Shown here: positions 40,309 through 47,603 of the stretch, one piece after another
How the letters are laid out: each line of letters starts with the position of its first letter
Position numbering within the stretch: the first letter of the stretch is position 1
Assembly (NCBI GenBank): GCA_021740825.1
Contig: JAIOZA010000006.1
Location: forward strand, 45,810 to 109,809
Direction: 5' to 3'
Length of the DNA: 64,000 nt
From: Bacteroidia bacterium
Lineage (GTDB): Bacteria > Bacteroidota > Bacteroidia > B-17B0 > Aurantibacillaceae
Program-made: the position numbers and the translations under genes
The notes under the pieces: generated by a model
What the model saw: only the letters and a program-made list of their open reading frames with translations
Databases searched by the model: none
Told to the model about the DNA's origin: nothing

Positions 40309-40372
40309 TAGTGAGGAAGAGATTTGAACTCCCGTCCGCCAGCTGGCGGATATGAATGCTATGCTCAACCGA
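40309..40372 (-). pseudogene. Degenerate partial copy of the tRNA-Met gene
   Basis: tagtgagga[a]gagatttgaactcccg matches the intact tRNA at 41840 with one mismatch; the variable/anticodon region is replaced by a palindrome and the 5' half is scrambled (tatgaatgctatgctcaacc). Confidence 0.8.
40335..40350. repeat. 16-bp perfect palindrome TCCGCCAGCTGGCGGA
   Basis: Self reverse-complementary and GC-rich against an AT-rich background; a near-identical copy lies at 51269-51284. Confidence 0.85.
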
Positions 40373-40457
40373 TAAAATTCCAAATAAATTCTCTGCCTTT
40401 AGCACTTTTTAATTGCTAGTTAAATCGCTATTTAGTATAATTTCAGTAGAAGATAAA

Positions 40458-41648
40458 TTATTTTTTAAAGTCAACCTTGAAAAATTTCGAATATGAACTC
40501 TCAAATGAATTCTTACTATTATTGAACGAATTATTTATAATATCATATGAATACAAAACGATGTATTCATAGTTCCTTTGAAGGAATTGTATTTCCGTTT
40601 TATCATCTAAATTATATTTATTCGCATAAGAAAACCTTAAGTTTCCTAATGTTATAAAACCGTCATGAGTTTGTGGATATTTTAAAGTAACAAAAGTGTA
40701 TGGCGTCGTTTTGTTTTTTTTGAAAGCTTGATATTTCGGCCATAGCGTGTCTTTTTGAACAAGATTAATCGGTGCAAATAGAACTGTTGACGTTGTCATT
40801 TTTTTATGATTGTGTTTAAATTTAGACATAATTTCAGGCCAACGTTTATTTGCAATTTTAATGCTTCTTCCTTCTAAAGTTGTATGGAATGAAATGATTT
40901 TTTTAAATGATTTAGTTGAAGTAGTATCATATTTAATAAAATCCTGAGCACCCATGCTATGCCCCACAGCAAATATGTTATTAGAGTCTACGTTAAAGCT
41001 TTTTTTTGTTTGGTTTATAATAAATTTAATATCGGTAGCAAAATCAAACCTATCGTCACTTGAGCCGATTAAGCCTTCGTAAAAATCTGCAGGCAAGTTA
41101 TAGTTAGAAGAAACTACTAAATATCCTTTGCTAGCCATAAATTCACAAAAAACATTATTATCATTGGGGGTGCTTTGTGCTCCATGGTGGTATATTATAC
41201 AAGGTAATTTACCATTAATAATTGCTATGTCTTTTTTTGCATTAACTGTTGTTGATAATACATCATTATAAAGTTTTTTTGCTATTGTGTCAAATTGCAC
41301 ATTAGTAAATGTTTTAATATTTCTACAAATTGCGTCACTTATTAAAATCCTATTATATCTACAAATTAATGAATCATATAAGTTTTTGTAATTGGCTATT
41401 TTGTCAAAATCCCAATAATTTCTATACTTTAAATAATTTGATTCTGACTGGTCATGTGAAGGATACCAAATACATACATAAAATGGTTTATTTTCCTTTA
41501 AATCATAGAAAGAAAACTTTTCATCATTTTTAATGAAAATAGTGTCTTTATATCCGACCGCAAATTTACCTGGTTGCAATGCTCCCCATTGAGGAAATTC
41601 TTGTGAAAATAGGTTACTATAAATTATTAATAGAAATACGGTCCTCAT
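40458..41648 (-). CDS. Secreted alpha/beta-hydrolase (PAF-acetylhydrolase/dienelactone hydrolase-like)
   Basis: Signal peptide; LPCIIYHHGAQSTPNDNNVFCEFMASKGYLVVSSNYN; nucleophile elbow VGHSMGAQDF. Confidence 0.8.
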   Translation of the reverse strand: MRTVFLLIIYSNLFSQEFPQWGALQPGKFAVGYKDTIFIKNDEKFSFYDLKENKPFYVCIWYPSHDQSESNYLKYRNYWDFDKIANYKNLYDSLICRYNRILISDAICRNIKTFTNVQFDTIAKKLYNDVLSTTVNAKKDIAIINGKLPCIIYHHGAQSTPNDNNVFCEFMASKGYLVVSSNYNLPADFYEGLIGSSDDRFDFATDIKFIINQTKKSFNVDSNNIFAVGHSMGAQDFIKYDTTSTKSFKKIISFHTTLEGRSIKIANKRWPEIMSKFKHNHKKMTTSTVLFAPINLVQKDTLWPKYQAFKKNKTTPYTFVTLKYPQTHDGFITLGNLRFSYANKYNLDDKTEIQFLQRNYEYIVLYSYDIINNSFNNSKNSFESSYSKFFKVDFKK

Positions 41649-41804
41649 GTCTAATTATTTTAGATTGTTTCCATTTTTTTTACGTCAAAAACTATAATAA
41701 TGTTTTAAATATAAAAATATTAACGTAATAATTGTCAAATATTAGCTAACATAAATCTTTTGAAATTTCTCAGAATATAAAGCGTAAACAATATACATAT
41801 TTAC

Positions 41805-41835
41805 CAAAAAAAGCCCATTCTTTAACAGAACGGGC
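41805..41835 (-). terminator. Terminator of the tRNA-Met/tRNA-Arg transcription unit
   Basis: Minus strand gcccgttct-gttaa-agaatgggc followed by TTTTTTT. Confidence 0.8.
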
Positions 41836-41839
41836 TTCG

Positions 41840-41913
41840 TAGTGAGGAGGAGATTTGAACTCCCGACCTTCGGGTTATGAATCCGATGCTCTAACCAACT
41901 GAGCTACCTCACC
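41840..41913 (-). tRNA. tRNA-Met (CAT)
   Basis: GGTGAGGTAGCTCAGTTGGTTAGAGCATCGGATTCATAACCCGAAGGTCGGGAGTTCAAATCTCCTCCTCACTA folds as a cloverleaf, anticodon CAT. Confidence 0.95.
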
Positions 41914-41956
41914 ATTTTTTAAAACAAAACCCTCTGAATACAAAGGGTTTTATCTG

Positions 41957-42030
41957 TGATCGTGTAGGGATTCGAACCCCAAACCTTCTCATCCGTAGTG
42001 AGATGCTCTATCCAGTTGAGCTACACAACC
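41957..42030 (-). tRNA. tRNA-Arg (ACG)
   Basis: GGTTGTGTAGCTCAACTGGATAGAGCATCTCACTACGGATGAGAAGGTTTGGGGTTCGAATCCCTACACGATCA folds as a cloverleaf, anticodon ACG. Confidence 0.94.
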
Positions 42031-42098
42031 AATCCAAAAAATTGGAGTGCAAATATACTTATTTTACTTAAATTGCAAAGTATTTTAAACGATTTTTT

Positions 42099-42908
42099 AT
42101 GCAGTCAATTATTGAATCTATCTGGGACAATCGAGATTTATTAAATCTACCTTCTAATAAAGATATTATTCGACAAATTATAGAGAATTTAGATAAAGGA
42201 ATAATAAGAGTTGCTGAACCTATATCTGATGGGACTTGGAAAGTTAATGATTGGATAAAAAAAGCGGTAATATTATATTTCCCAATTCAACAAATGGAAA
42301 CTATTGAAGTTGGGCCATTTGAATTTCATGATAAAATGAAATTAAAAACAAATTTTGCTGAAGCCGGAGTTAGAGCAGTTCCAGGCTCGATTGCACGTTA
42401 TGGCAGTTTTATTTCAAAAGGTGTAATCATGATGCCCAGTTTTGTGAATATTGGTGCTTTTGTGGATGAAGGAACTATGATTGATACGTGGGCAACTGTT
42501 GGCAGTTGTGCTCAAATTGGAAAACATGTTCACTTAAGCGGTGGAGTTGGTATTGGTGGCGTATTGGAGCCAGTGCAAGCTGCTCCAGTAATAATTGAGG
42601 ACGGGTGCTTTATTGGCTCGCGCTGCATTGTTGTAGAAGGTGTTCGTGTTGGTAAGGAAGCTGTTCTTGGTGCAAATGTTTGTTTAACCATGTCTACCAA
42701 AATTATTGACGTTACAGGTGATACGCCTATAGAAACAAAAGGATATGTTCCTGAAAGAAGTGTTGTTATACCGGGCTCATACACAAAACAATTTCCTGCA
42801 GGAGAATACCAAGTGCCTTGCGCTTTAATTATTGGAAAGCGTAAAGCAAGCACCGATTTAAAAACATCCCTAAATGATGCTTTAAGAGAACATAATGTAG
42901 CCGTATAA
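42099..42908 (+). CDS. dapD: 2,3,4,5-tetrahydropyridine-2,6-dicarboxylate N-succinyltransferase
   Basis: Left-handed beta-helix; RAVPGSIARYGSFISKGVIMMPSFVNIGAFVDEGTMIDTWATVGSCAQIG; GGVLEPVQAAPVIIED. Confidence 0.96.
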   Translation: MQSIIESIWDNRDLLNLPSNKDIIRQIIENLDKGIIRVAEPISDGTWKVNDWIKKAVILYFPIQQMETIEVGPFEFHDKMKLKTNFAEAGVRAVPGSIARYGSFISKGVIMMPSFVNIGAFVDEGTMIDTWATVGSCAQIGKHVHLSGGVGIGGVLEPVQAAPVIIEDGCFIGSRCIVVEGVRVGKEAVLGANVCLTMSTKIIDVTGDTPIETKGYVPERSVVIPGSYTKQFPAGEYQVPCALIIGKRKASTDLKTSLNDALREHNVAV

Positions 42909-42911
42909 ACT

Positions 42912-43892
42912 TTGCTAACTCATAAAAACATACTTGTCATTCAAACTGCTTTTATTGGTGATGCTATTTTAGCCTCATCAGTTGTAGAAAAGCTACATGT
43001 TTTTTTCCCTCAAGCTAAAATATCAATTTTAGTAAGAAAAGGCAACGAATCATTATACAATGAACATCCTTTTTTAAATCAAACCTTCGTTTGGAATAAA
43101 CAAGAAGGTAAATACAAAAGTTTATTTCAGTTATTAAAAACAATACGAAAACAAAAATTCGATACTGTTATTAATTTGCATCGATTTGCAAGTTCAGGTT
43201 TTTTAACAGCCTTTTCAAAAGCAAGGTATACTTCGGGTTACGACAAGAATCCATTTTCATTTCTATTTGACAATAAATCAAAACATAAAATTGGAGATGG
43301 TAGGCATGAAGTAGAACGTTATAATGATTTAATTGAATCCATAACTGATAAAACTGTAGCTAAACCAAAACTGTACCCAACTTTCAAGCAATTTTCGAAA
43401 ATTGAAAAATATGTTGAAACGTCATTTGTATGTATGGCTCCTTCATCTGTATGGTTTACTAAACAATTACCAGTAAATAAATGGATTGAATTATGTAATT
43501 CAATTCCGAAAGAAGTAACTATTTATTTGCTAGGCGGCGCTGGTGATAAAGTTCTATGTGAAGAGATACTAAACAAAACAACTCACTCAACAGTTCGAAT
43601 TCTTGCAGGCGAATTATCACTTTTAGAATCATGTGAATTAATGAAGCATGCCAAAATGAATTATGTTAATGACAGTGGACCATTACATTTAGCATCTTCA
43701 GTTAATGCGCCTACAACGGCATTTTTTTGTTCAACAGTACCTTCGTACGGATTCTTTCCATTATCTTACAATTCAACCATTATTGAAGTAAGCGATTTAG
43801 CTTGTAAGCCCTGCGGTTTGCATGGATATAAAGAATGTCCTAAAAATAATTTCAGATGTGGTAACGAAATTAAATTGCCTTTATTGAAATAA
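42912..43892 (+). CDS. Glycosyltransferase family 9 (heptosyltransferase-like)
   Basis: ILVIQTAFIGDAILASSVVEKLHVFFPQAKISILVR; YVNDSGPLHLASSVNAPTTAFF; TTG start. Confidence 0.9.
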   Translation: MLTHKNILVIQTAFIGDAILASSVVEKLHVFFPQAKISILVRKGNESLYNEHPFLNQTFVWNKQEGKYKSLFQLLKTIRKQKFDTVINLHRFASSGFLTAFSKARYTSGYDKNPFSFLFDNKSKHKIGDGRHEVERYNDLIESITDKTVAKPKLYPTFKQFSKIEKYVETSFVCMAPSSVWFTKQLPVNKWIELCNSIPKEVTIYLLGGAGDKVLCEEILNKTTHSTVRILAGELSLLESCELMKHAKMNYVNDSGPLHLASSVNAPTTAFFCSTVPSYGFFPLSYNSTIIEVSDLACKPCGLHGYKECPKNNFRCGNEIKLPLLK

Positions 43893-46800
43893 TTGTAAAA
43901 AGCCCTGCTTTGTTATTTCCTTGTAATTAAGATCTTTTGCATTAATTATATAAAAATACGTTCCGTCTGGTACCAATTTATTATCAGTAGTTCCATCCCA
44001 ACCATTTCTAATATCGTCCCAATAATAAAGCTGTAAGCCCCAGCGATTAAAAATAGTACAATTAAATTCAATTATATTTTTACCAGTTACTCTAAACACG
44101 TCATTACTATTATCACCATTTGGAGTAAATACATTTGGAATAATTAGAGTTGCTTCTTCATTTAAGACACTAATTATTAAACTATAATTATCAGTGCATA
44201 GGCCGTTAATTGCTGTTAAATCAACAGTATAAACGCCAACTGCAGAATAAGTTTGTGAATTTACATTTTGAGTTGTAGCTGAATTTCCATTGCCGAAATT
44301 CCAAGAAAATGAATTTGCACCTGAACTATTATTTGTAAAACTAACCACTAATGGAACAGTTCCACTTGTTGGATTTGCACTAAAATTAGCATTTACATTA
44401 GTTACATTAACTACCGATATGGCTGTAAATGTACCGCAAGCATTTGTACTTGAAACAGTTACCGAGCCTCCATTTGCAATAACTACAGAACCTGTGTTTG
44501 AACTATTTGACCACGTGTAAGGTGCTGAACCTCCAGCAACCGTTAAAGTAGCAGTTTCGTTTGGACAAATTAAAGTTGAACTTGGAGTTATAGTTAATAC
44601 AGGCAAAGTTCCAGATGTAATATTTATCGATTCTGTTGCTACACCGCAATTATTTGAAACACTCACAGTAACAATTCCGGACGTATTTACAACTGTGGTA
44701 TTATTAAAACTTCCATTACTCCATGTGTAATTATTAACATTACTAATCGCTGTTAAAGTTGATGTTTGCCCCGAGCAGATGGTAGGTGCAGAAGCAGAAA
44801 TAGCAATTGTTGGTGTGACTTGAGTTGCAATTGTTACAGAACTTACTGCAGTGCCGCAAGCTGCTGTAACTGTTACGGTATACACGCCACCGTTTGTAAC
44901 GTTTGTGGTGGCAGTTGTTGCACCATTACTCCATAAAATTGTTCCAACACTACCTGTGAGAGATAATAGACTTGTTTGACCTGAACATAACAATGTTTGA
45001 GAGGCAGAAGCATTAATAGTTGGCAATGGAGTTATTATCACAGCAACGGTTGCAGTGGCCACTCCACAAGCATTAGAAACATCAACGGTATAAACACCGG
45101 CTGCATTTAAAGAAACTGTATTTGTATTTGCACCACTGCTCCAATTATAAGTAACGGGAGTATTTACATTTGCCTGAGCTGTAGCACTTTGACCTGCGCA
45201 CAAGGAAAAAGAATTTGCGCTTAATGTTACTGTGGGAATAGGAATAATAGTAATGGTTTGAGATGCCTGAGCATTTCCACAGGTATTAGTTGTTGTAACC
45301 ACTATTGGAGAACTAGTTACACTAACGGTTTGAGTAGTTGTACCACCGGTCCATAAATAATTTGCATCACTTGAGTTTGCTGTAAATGTTAGCGCACTTC
45401 CTGCACAAAGGGTTGTAGTTGGCACTGAAATTGAAACCGTTGGCAAAGGGCTTGTTCCAATAGTTACTGTAGTTGATGCGCTGCCGCAACTTGGGGTGCT
45501 AACTGTTGCGGTATAAACACCAGGTGCATTAATAGTTGTAGACGATGAGCTACCACCGTTACTCCATGAATAAGTTCCAGTACTTCCTGATAAAGACAAA
45601 CTAGCTGTTTGACCGCTTGCGCAGATTGATGGAGACGAAGAGGAAACTGAAAGCGTTGGAACTGCATTAACAGTAACATTAACAGTAGCTGAAGCAGTTC
45701 CACATAAATTAGATGCATTTACTGTGTAAATTCCTGCGGTATTTAAAGAAACCGTATTTGTATTAACCCCACTACTCCATGTATAAGTAACGGGTGTATT
45801 TGCATTCGCTTGCACTGTGGCAATTTGGCCAGAACATAATGAAATAGCATTTGAACTTAAAGTTACGGTAGGAATAGGAACAATATTTAGGGTTTGAGAT
45901 GCCTGAGCACTTCCGCAAGCATTAGTTGTTGTAACTACTATTGAAGAAGTATTAACACTTAGGGTTTGCGTAGTTGCACCACCATCCCATAAATAATTTG
46001 CATCACTTGAGTTTGCTGTAAATGTTAGCGAACTTCCTGAACAAAGGGTTGTAGTTGGTACAGAAATTGAAATCGTTGGTAAAGGACTTGTTCCAATTGT
46101 AATTGAAGTTGATGCGCTGCCGCAACTTGGAGTACTCACTGTTGCTGTATAAACACCCGGAGCATTAATTGTTGTTGAAGATGAATTGTCACCATTACTC
46201 CATGTATAAGTTCCTGCACTGCCTGATAAAGACAAACTAGCCGTTTGACCGCTTGAACATATCACTGGGGATGAAGTTGTTATTGCAATAACAGGTAATG
46301 GATCAACCGAAACAACAGCACTATTACTAACTATGCATGTTGCTACTGAGTAGGTAACTGAATAAGTAGCCGTATTAGCAGGGCTTACTGAAATTGTTTG
46401 AGTTGTTTGCCCCCCCGGTGACCATAAATAGCTTCCACCAATTGCAGAAGGTGTAGCTGTCAATACAACTGAATTTCCTAAACAAACTGTTTGATTATTT
46501 ATGTTTACAGTCGGAGTTGCTCCAGATGGCAAAATCGTTACATTTATAGAATCCTTGCAACCTATGTAAGATGTAGCAACAACTTTATAATCCCCAGCAC
46601 ATAAACCATTTGCTGTAGAAGAGGTTTGACCAATTGGCAACGCATTTGAATCATACCAAACGTAGGTATATCCACCAATAGATCCCGATGCATTAACTGT
46701 TGCCGAACCATCGCATAAACAACTAGCATTTACAAGTGTAGGTGTAGAAATAGCTAACGGTGTAATAGGCATACAGCCATTGTTAAACTGTGCAATATAC

Positions 46801-47540
46801 GCAGCATTCAAAGCATTATTTGGAGCCCCAGGAGTTTGATCACTGGGAGATGGAGAGGCGCTGCCTTCTGACCAATTTGCCTGAACGGTTGGATTACCAC
46901 CATTAAAATACCAAACGTTTTGTGAGCCTGTTGTACCTCCGGAATTAAAATATATTAAATTATTTAAATTATTAGAAACCCAACAAACCGAAAAAACTTC
47001 ACATCCATTTAAATCTACAATTCTTGCACAATCTCCAGCATTTGCTAATAATGTAGTATTCCAGTTTCCTCCGGGCGTCCAACCAGTTGCTGGATAAGAA
47101 CAAGCAATTGCCCCAGGAGTAGTAACATTTGATTCGAATAAAGTACTATTTACAGGGGCTATTATGGTACAATTCCCATCTGCCATTGATAAATCATCCG
47201 GTGGTATGGCTGGATTTCTATCCCCATTATTATAAATTAAAATGATAGTGCCTAATGGGACACAAGCCCACATTGGATCTTGAGAAAAACGCACGGCTCC
47301 ACCTGCTACCCCGCCAGTTCCGTGATAGCCGCTATTATCATCAAATATCCAGCCTCTAATATCTATACAAGGAGGGGTTAAATTGGTGCAAGTATATGTT
47401 AATGCATTACTTACAACAACAAACTCAACGTACTCTTGATTTCCAGTAGGACCATTAGAAACCTCATTGATGATTAATGTTTGTGATTGCAACTGGCAAT
47501 ATAAAAATATGGCAGGTAAAATTAGTTTAAGGTATTTCAT
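43881..47540 (-). CDS. Giant Ig/PKD-repeat surface protein with gliding motility-associated (CHU_C, T9SS type B) C-terminal domain
   Basis: Signal peptide, lamin-tail-like N-terminal region (LIINEVSNGPTGNQEYVEFVV), tandem Ser/Thr-rich modules, PKD domain (FSANPTSGTVPLVVSFTNNSSGANSFSWNFGNG), C-terminal IPNVFTPNGDNSNDVFRVTGKNIIEFNCTIFNRWGLQLYYWDDIRNGWDGTTDNKLVPDGTYFYII. Confidence 0.93.
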   Translation of the reverse strand: MKYLKLILPAIFLYCQLQSQTLIINEVSNGPTGNQEYVEFVVVSNALTYTCTNLTPPCIDIRGWIFDDNSGYHGTGGVAGGAVRFSQDPMWACVPLGTIILIYNNGDRNPAIPPDDLSMADGNCTIIAPVNSTLFESNVTTPGAIACSYPATGWTPGGNWNTTLLANAGDCARIVDLNGCEVFSVCWVSNNLNNLIYFNSGGTTGSQNVWYFNGGNPTVQANWSEGSASPSPSDQTPGAPNNALNAAYIAQFNNGCMPITPLAISTPTLVNASCLCDGSATVNASGSIGGYTYVWYDSNALPIGQTSSTANGLCAGDYKVVATSYIGCKDSINVTILPSGATPTVNINNQTVCLGNSVVLTATPSAIGGSYLWSPGGQTTQTISVSPANTATYSVTYSVATCIVSNSAVVSVDPLPVIAITTSSPVICSSGQTASLSLSGSAGTYTWSNGDNSSSTTINAPGVYTATVSTPSCGSASTSITIGTSPLPTISISVPTTTLCSGSSLTFTANSSDANYLWDGGATTQTLSVNTSSIVVTTTNACGSAQASQTLNIVPIPTVTLSSNAISLCSGQIATVQANANTPVTYTWSSGVNTNTVSLNTAGIYTVNASNLCGTASATVNVTVNAVPTLSVSSSSPSICASGQTASLSLSGSTGTYSWSNGGSSSSTTINAPGVYTATVSTPSCGSASTTVTIGTSPLPTVSISVPTTTLCAGSALTFTANSSDANYLWTGGTTTQTVSVTSSPIVVTTTNTCGNAQASQTITIIPIPTVTLSANSFSLCAGQSATAQANVNTPVTYNWSSGANTNTVSLNAAGVYTVDVSNACGVATATVAVIITPLPTINASASQTLLCSGQTSLLSLTGSVGTILWSNGATTATTNVTNGGVYTVTVTAACGTAVSSVTIATQVTPTIAISASAPTICSGQTSTLTAISNVNNYTWSNGSFNNTTVVNTSGIVTVSVSNNCGVATESINITSGTLPVLTITPSSTLICPNETATLTVAGGSAPYTWSNSSNTGSVVIANGGSVTVSSTNACGTFTAISVVNVTNVNANFSANPTSGTVPLVVSFTNNSSGANSFSWNFGNGNSATTQNVNSQTYSAVGVYTVDLTAINGLCTDNYSLIISVLNEEATLIIPNVFTPNGDNSNDVFRVTGKNIIEFNCTIFNRWGLQLYYWDDIRNGWDGTTDNKLVPDGTYFYIINAKDLNYKEITKQGFLQLFQ
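45060..46330. repeat. 636-bp tandem internal duplication (two about 212-aa units)
   Basis: Three separated landmarks recur with a spacing of exactly 636 bp: gatgcg at 45475/46111, tttgcatcacttgagtttgctg at 45361/45997, gtaacggg at 45151/45787. Confidence 0.9.
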
Positions 47541-47603
47541 TTTTTGGTTGTTAATGCAATTTCTCTAAATTACGAATTATTGTTGGTTGTGCTATAGAAC
47601 TTG

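Noticed and set aside
40458-41648. The hydrolase as a phage or integrase-borne cargo gene with its own recombinase
   Set aside because: No integrase or transposase ORF found between the tRNA copies, so only a footprint can be claimed.
42530-42853. 107-aa ORF antisense to dapD
   Set aside because: Shadow of the hexapeptide-repeat dapD coding sequence.
45464-45718. 84-aa same-strand ORF in the giant Ig-repeat protein
   Set aside because: Frame-shifted reading of the repeat region (Gln/Leu-rich); not a separate gene.
45060-46330. Repeat array considered as a CRISPR or a non-coding satellite
   Set aside because: Repeats are in frame within one large ORF and encode protein modules; no short direct repeats with unique spacers.
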